Assembly (NCBI GenBank): GCA_036389255.1
Contig: DASVQI010000033.1
Location: 60,943 to 124,942 of the forward strand
DNA length: 64,000 bases
Direction: 5' to 3'
DNA from: JACVRN01 sp036389255
Lineage (GTDB): Bacteria > Acidobacteriota > Blastocatellia > Pyrinomonadales > Pyrinomonadaceae
Shown here: positions 61,782 to 64,000 of the stretch, piece after piece
Position numbering within the stretch: the stretch's first letter is position 1
Layout: each line of letters begins with the position of its first letter
Translations under genes and position numbers: made by a program
Notes under the pieces: model-generated
What the model was told of the DNA's origin: nothing
The model's database searches: none
What the model saw: only the letters and a program-made list of their open reading frames with translations

Positions 61782-62720
61782 ATGGCCCATTCATTTGAAC
61801 TGAAAAAGAGCGCCGCCTTCACCATCCCGATTACCCCACGCGCGGATTCTCTGAGCGTGTCTCCGCTCGTGGATGAGGACGAGCAGGAAGTCCTGTCGTT
61901 TCTGGCGTGCGCCGATTCCGTTCAAGCAATCTTCATGACCGGCCTCGTGCGCGACAACGGGCTGGAGAGCCCCTTCAATCGAGGCATCTTCTACGGCGCG
62001 CGGCGCGACTTCGACAAAGAACTCGTGGGCGTAGCTCTGGTAGGCCACGCGACTCTGGTCGAAACCTCGGAAGACTCAGCGCTCAGAACCTTCGCGCACA
62101 TCTCCAGAGAGATACCGGGCGCGCACGTTCATCTGGGGCCGGAGGAGAACATCAAGCGGTTCTGGCGCTACTACTCGCGCGGCGGCCAGCGCGCCCGCCT
62201 CTTCTGCCGCGAGCTTCTGTTCGAGCTGCGCGAACAGTTTTTACCGCAGACGGAAGAGATTGAGGGACTGCGACCGGCCACGCTCGATGACCTGCCCTTC
62301 ATCATGCCTGTTCAGGCTTGCATGGCCTTTGAAGAGAGCGGCGTCAACCCTATGGAGACGGATTCTGTGGGCTTTCGTCTTCGCTGCGCCCGTCGCATAG
62401 AGCAGGGACGCGTCTTCGTCTGGATTGAAGAAGGCCGCCTGATTTTCAAAGCAGACATTCTGGCGGACACGTCGCGGGCCGTTTATCTGGAAGGCGTCTA
62501 CACGAGCCCGTCGGCGCGGAATCATTCTTACGGCTCGCGCTGCCTGTTGCAGACGGCCCGCGCGCTTTTCTCTCGCACGCGCTCGGTCGTGCTGCTGGTC
62601 AACGAGCAGAACCGCAAGGCGCAGGAGTTCTACCGCCGCACAGGCTTCGAGTTCGGCGGCTTCTACGACACCATCTATCTACAGAAGGACTACGGGCAGA
62701 AAATGGAGGGACAGAGTTGA
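61782..62720 (+). CDS. GNAT-like acetyltransferase with N-terminal extension
   Basis: About 312 residues; the ATG at 61782 has AGGAGAG upstream. The N-terminal half (about 25-150) is not clearly GNAT-like but resembles the DUF4081-type half of fused GNAT proteins (EEVLSFLA-like, GVALVGHATLVETSED). The C-terminal half has ADILADTSRAVYLEGVYTSP, then ARNHSYGSRCLLQTARALF (acetyl-CoA binding) and VNEQNRKAQEFYRRTGFEFG. It may acetylate a peptide or amine. The stop TGA overlaps the ATG of the following kinase (TGATG). Confidence 0.85.
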   Translation: MAHSFELKKSAAFTIPITPRADSLSVSPLVDEDEQEVLSFLACADSVQAIFMTGLVRDNGLESPFNRGIFYGARRDFDKELVGVALVGHATLVETSEDSALRTFAHISREIPGAHVHLGPEENIKRFWRYYSRGGQRARLFCRELLFELREQFLPQTEEIEGLRPATLDDLPFIMPVQACMAFEESGVNPMETDSVGFRLRCARRIEQGRVFVWIEEGRLIFKADILADTSRAVYLEGVYTSPSARNHSYGSRCLLQTARALFSRTRSVVLLVNEQNRKAQEFYRRTGFEFGGFYDTIYLQKDYGQKMEGQS

Positions 62721-64000
62721 TGAGCAGAAAGAGCCTTGCCAAGCCGTACATGTACACGGTCATAGGAAGCGGCGCTGCCGTGCTTCTTTACGCCGCGCTT
62801 AACCTTAAGCTAAATGAGTTGGACTTGCGCTTTATCCTTCTGGCGCTCATCACCATCGGCCTCGCCTCGCGCATAGCCATCAAGATTCCGCGCATAAGCG
62901 GACAGATTACAGTCTCCGACACCTTCATCTTTCTGACCATGCTGATTTACGGCGGAGAGGCCGCGATTCTTCTGGCGGCAGCCGAGGGCGTCTGCTCAAG
63001 CCTTCGCATCAGCCGCATGCCCATCACAGTCATCTTCAATTCCTGCATGATGGCGACGGCCACCTTTCTGACCGTATTCACGCTGCGCTACCTGTTCGGC
63101 CCGCTCACAGACCTCGCGCACGGCGCGTACTCGGGCCACTTCGTGCTGGCCGTTTATCTGATGGCGCTCGTGCATTACATAGCAAATTCGGGGCTGGTCG
63201 CCGTGGCTCAGGCTCTGAAGACGGATGAGCCAGTCTGGGATACGTGGAAGAACTACTACCTTTGGACTTCCATCACATACTTTGCCGGGGCGTCGGCCGC
63301 AGGAATCAGCGCGCGTTTCGTGGATGCCTTCGGCGTCTACGCCTTCATCATCACGACGCCAATCATCGTCGTCATATACTTCACCTACAAGACCTATCTG
63401 AAGAACGTGGAGGCGACCGCAGCCGCAGCCGCAGCCGAGCAGGCGCAGCAACACGTGGAAGAGTTGTCGCGCTACATAGCCGAACAGGAGAGAATTCAAG
63501 AGCAGTTCTCTCAACTAGAAAAGCTCTCGGCATTGGGAGAATTGGCTTCCGGCGTAGCTCACGACTTCAACAACACTCTGGCAGGCATACTCGGTCGCGC
63601 TCAATTACTCCAGCGCACCTCCGACCTTGAGGCGATTAAGAGCGGCCTGAAGATTATCACCAAGACGGCTGAGGACGGCGCTAAGACCATCAAGCGAATA
63701 CAGGACTTCGCCCGCCAGCGCCGCGACCACGACTTCGCTCCAGTCGCCGTTGACCAGCTTCTCTTCGATGTCTCCGAAATCACCCGCCCGAGGTGGAAAG
63801 ACCGCGCTCAGGCGGCAAACGTTCACATCAGCCTCGACTTGCAGATTCGCTCAAACGCGCTCGTCATGGGAGACGCGTCGGAGATGAGAGAAGTATTAGT
63901 GAACATGGTATTCAACGCAGTAGATGCCATGCCTCAAGGCGGTCGTCTCACTCTCTCGGCAGAAGAAGTAGACTCTCAAGTAGAGATAAGTGTGCGCGAC
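62720..64000 (+). CDS. Membrane sensor histidine kinase, 3' end beyond window
   Basis: 427 codons are visible, open to the edge. The ATG at 62720 overlaps the GNAT stop. Residues about 8-200 are a multi-helix membrane domain (KIPRISGQITVSDTFIFLTM) like that of the GGDEF-EAL protein at 28945. An Ala/Glu/Gln coiled coil follows, then the dimerisation/phospho-acceptor helix with His281 in LGELASGVAHDFNNTLAGIL, and the N-box of the ATPase (MREVLVNMVFNAVDAM) near residue 395. The G boxes lie beyond the window. There is no adjacent response regulator in the visible part. Confidence 0.92.
   Translation, partial: MSRKSLAKPYMYTVIGSGAAVLLYAALNLKLNELDLRFILLALITIGLASRIAIKIPRISGQITVSDTFIFLTMLIYGGEAAILLAAAEGVCSSLRISRMPITVIFNSCMMATATFLTVFTLRYLFGPLTDLAHGAYSGHFVLAVYLMALVHYIANSGLVAVAQALKTDEPVWDTWKNYYLWTSITYFAGASAAGISARFVDAFGVYAFIITTPIIVVIYFTYKTYLKNVEATAAAAAAEQAQQHVEELSRYIAEQERIQEQFSQLEKLSALGELASGVAHDFNNTLAGILGRAQLLQRTSDLEAIKSGLKIITKTAEDGAKTIKRIQDFARQRRDHDFAPVAVDQLLFDVSEITRPRWKDRAQAANVHISLDLQIRSNALVMGDASEMREVLVNMVFNAVDAMPQGGRLTLSAEEVDSQVEISVRD

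Overview
The window looks like a chromosomal segment of an Acidobacteriota bacterium, most likely class Blastocatellia. This is an inference from gene content: moderately high GC, two very large TonB-receptor-like proteins with N-terminal carboxypeptidase-regulatory domains, many secreted peptidases, Asn/Thr-rich lipoproteins, LytS/LytTR and PP2C/sigma-54 signalling, and abundant intergenic palindromes. No rRNA, tRNA, phage genes, transposase or CRISPR array was seen. Many genes use TTG or GTG starts, and starts were moved inward where a clear Shine-Dalgarno (SD) sequence supported it.

Layout. 1-6.3 kb: secreted proteins on the minus strand (hypothetical, NHL-propeller/M23 fusion, S9 peptidase, DUF5522-like). 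6.4-9 kb: ECF sigma factor, its anti-sigma factor and a secreted partner on the plus strand. 9.1-17.2 kb: two Oar-like outer-membrane receptors flanking a small secreted protein. 17.7-24 kb: Fis-like DNA-binding protein, HELGH metalloprotein, LytTR/LytS two-component pair, group II decarboxylase. 24-28.7 kb: two translationally coupled amidohydrolases (one apparently without its metal ligands), TPR lipoprotein, small proteins. 28.9-32.2 kb: PAS-GGDEF-EAL protein converging on a response regulator. 32.5-35.6 kb: glpK-glpD. 35.7-36.0 kb: sixteen uninterrupted 21-bp repeats. 36.2-38.9 kb: YgfZ, uracil-DNA glycosylase and small proteins. 39-43.3 kb: lipoprotein, superoxide dismutase, PuuD-like membrane protein, ferredoxin, GNAT, VOC. 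43.4-49.9 kb: BtuF-like protein plus ATP-dependent DNA ligase, Tat-type M23 peptidase, SurA-like/DsbA fusion, glutaminyl cyclase. 50.2-53.3 kb: PP2C response regulator facing an FHA-GAF-AAA sigma-54 activator. 53.8-54.1 kb: a compact hairpin / 29-codon ORF / terminator unit. 54.2-57.2 kb: VOC, UbiB-type kinase, XRE regulator with a palindromic operator. 57.6-61.7 kb: tandem subtilases with GILLGD/GVILGD tails. 61.8-64 kb: GNAT and a histidine kinase cut by the window edge.

How it fits together: the region is dominated by extracytoplasmic protein handling (S9, S8 pair, M23 x2, amidohydrolase pair, DsbA fusion, cyclase) and by signal integration (ECF sigma, LytS/LytTR, c-di-GMP, PP2C, sigma-54, hybrid-type kinase). 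Central metabolism is limited to glycerol use and redox defence. The most unusual items are the 21-bp repeat array, the recombination-patched subtilase pair with hexapeptide tails, the active/inactive amidohydrolase pair, the 29-codon signal-peptide-like ORF unit, and a family of roughly 100-bp palindromes that sits just after stop codons.
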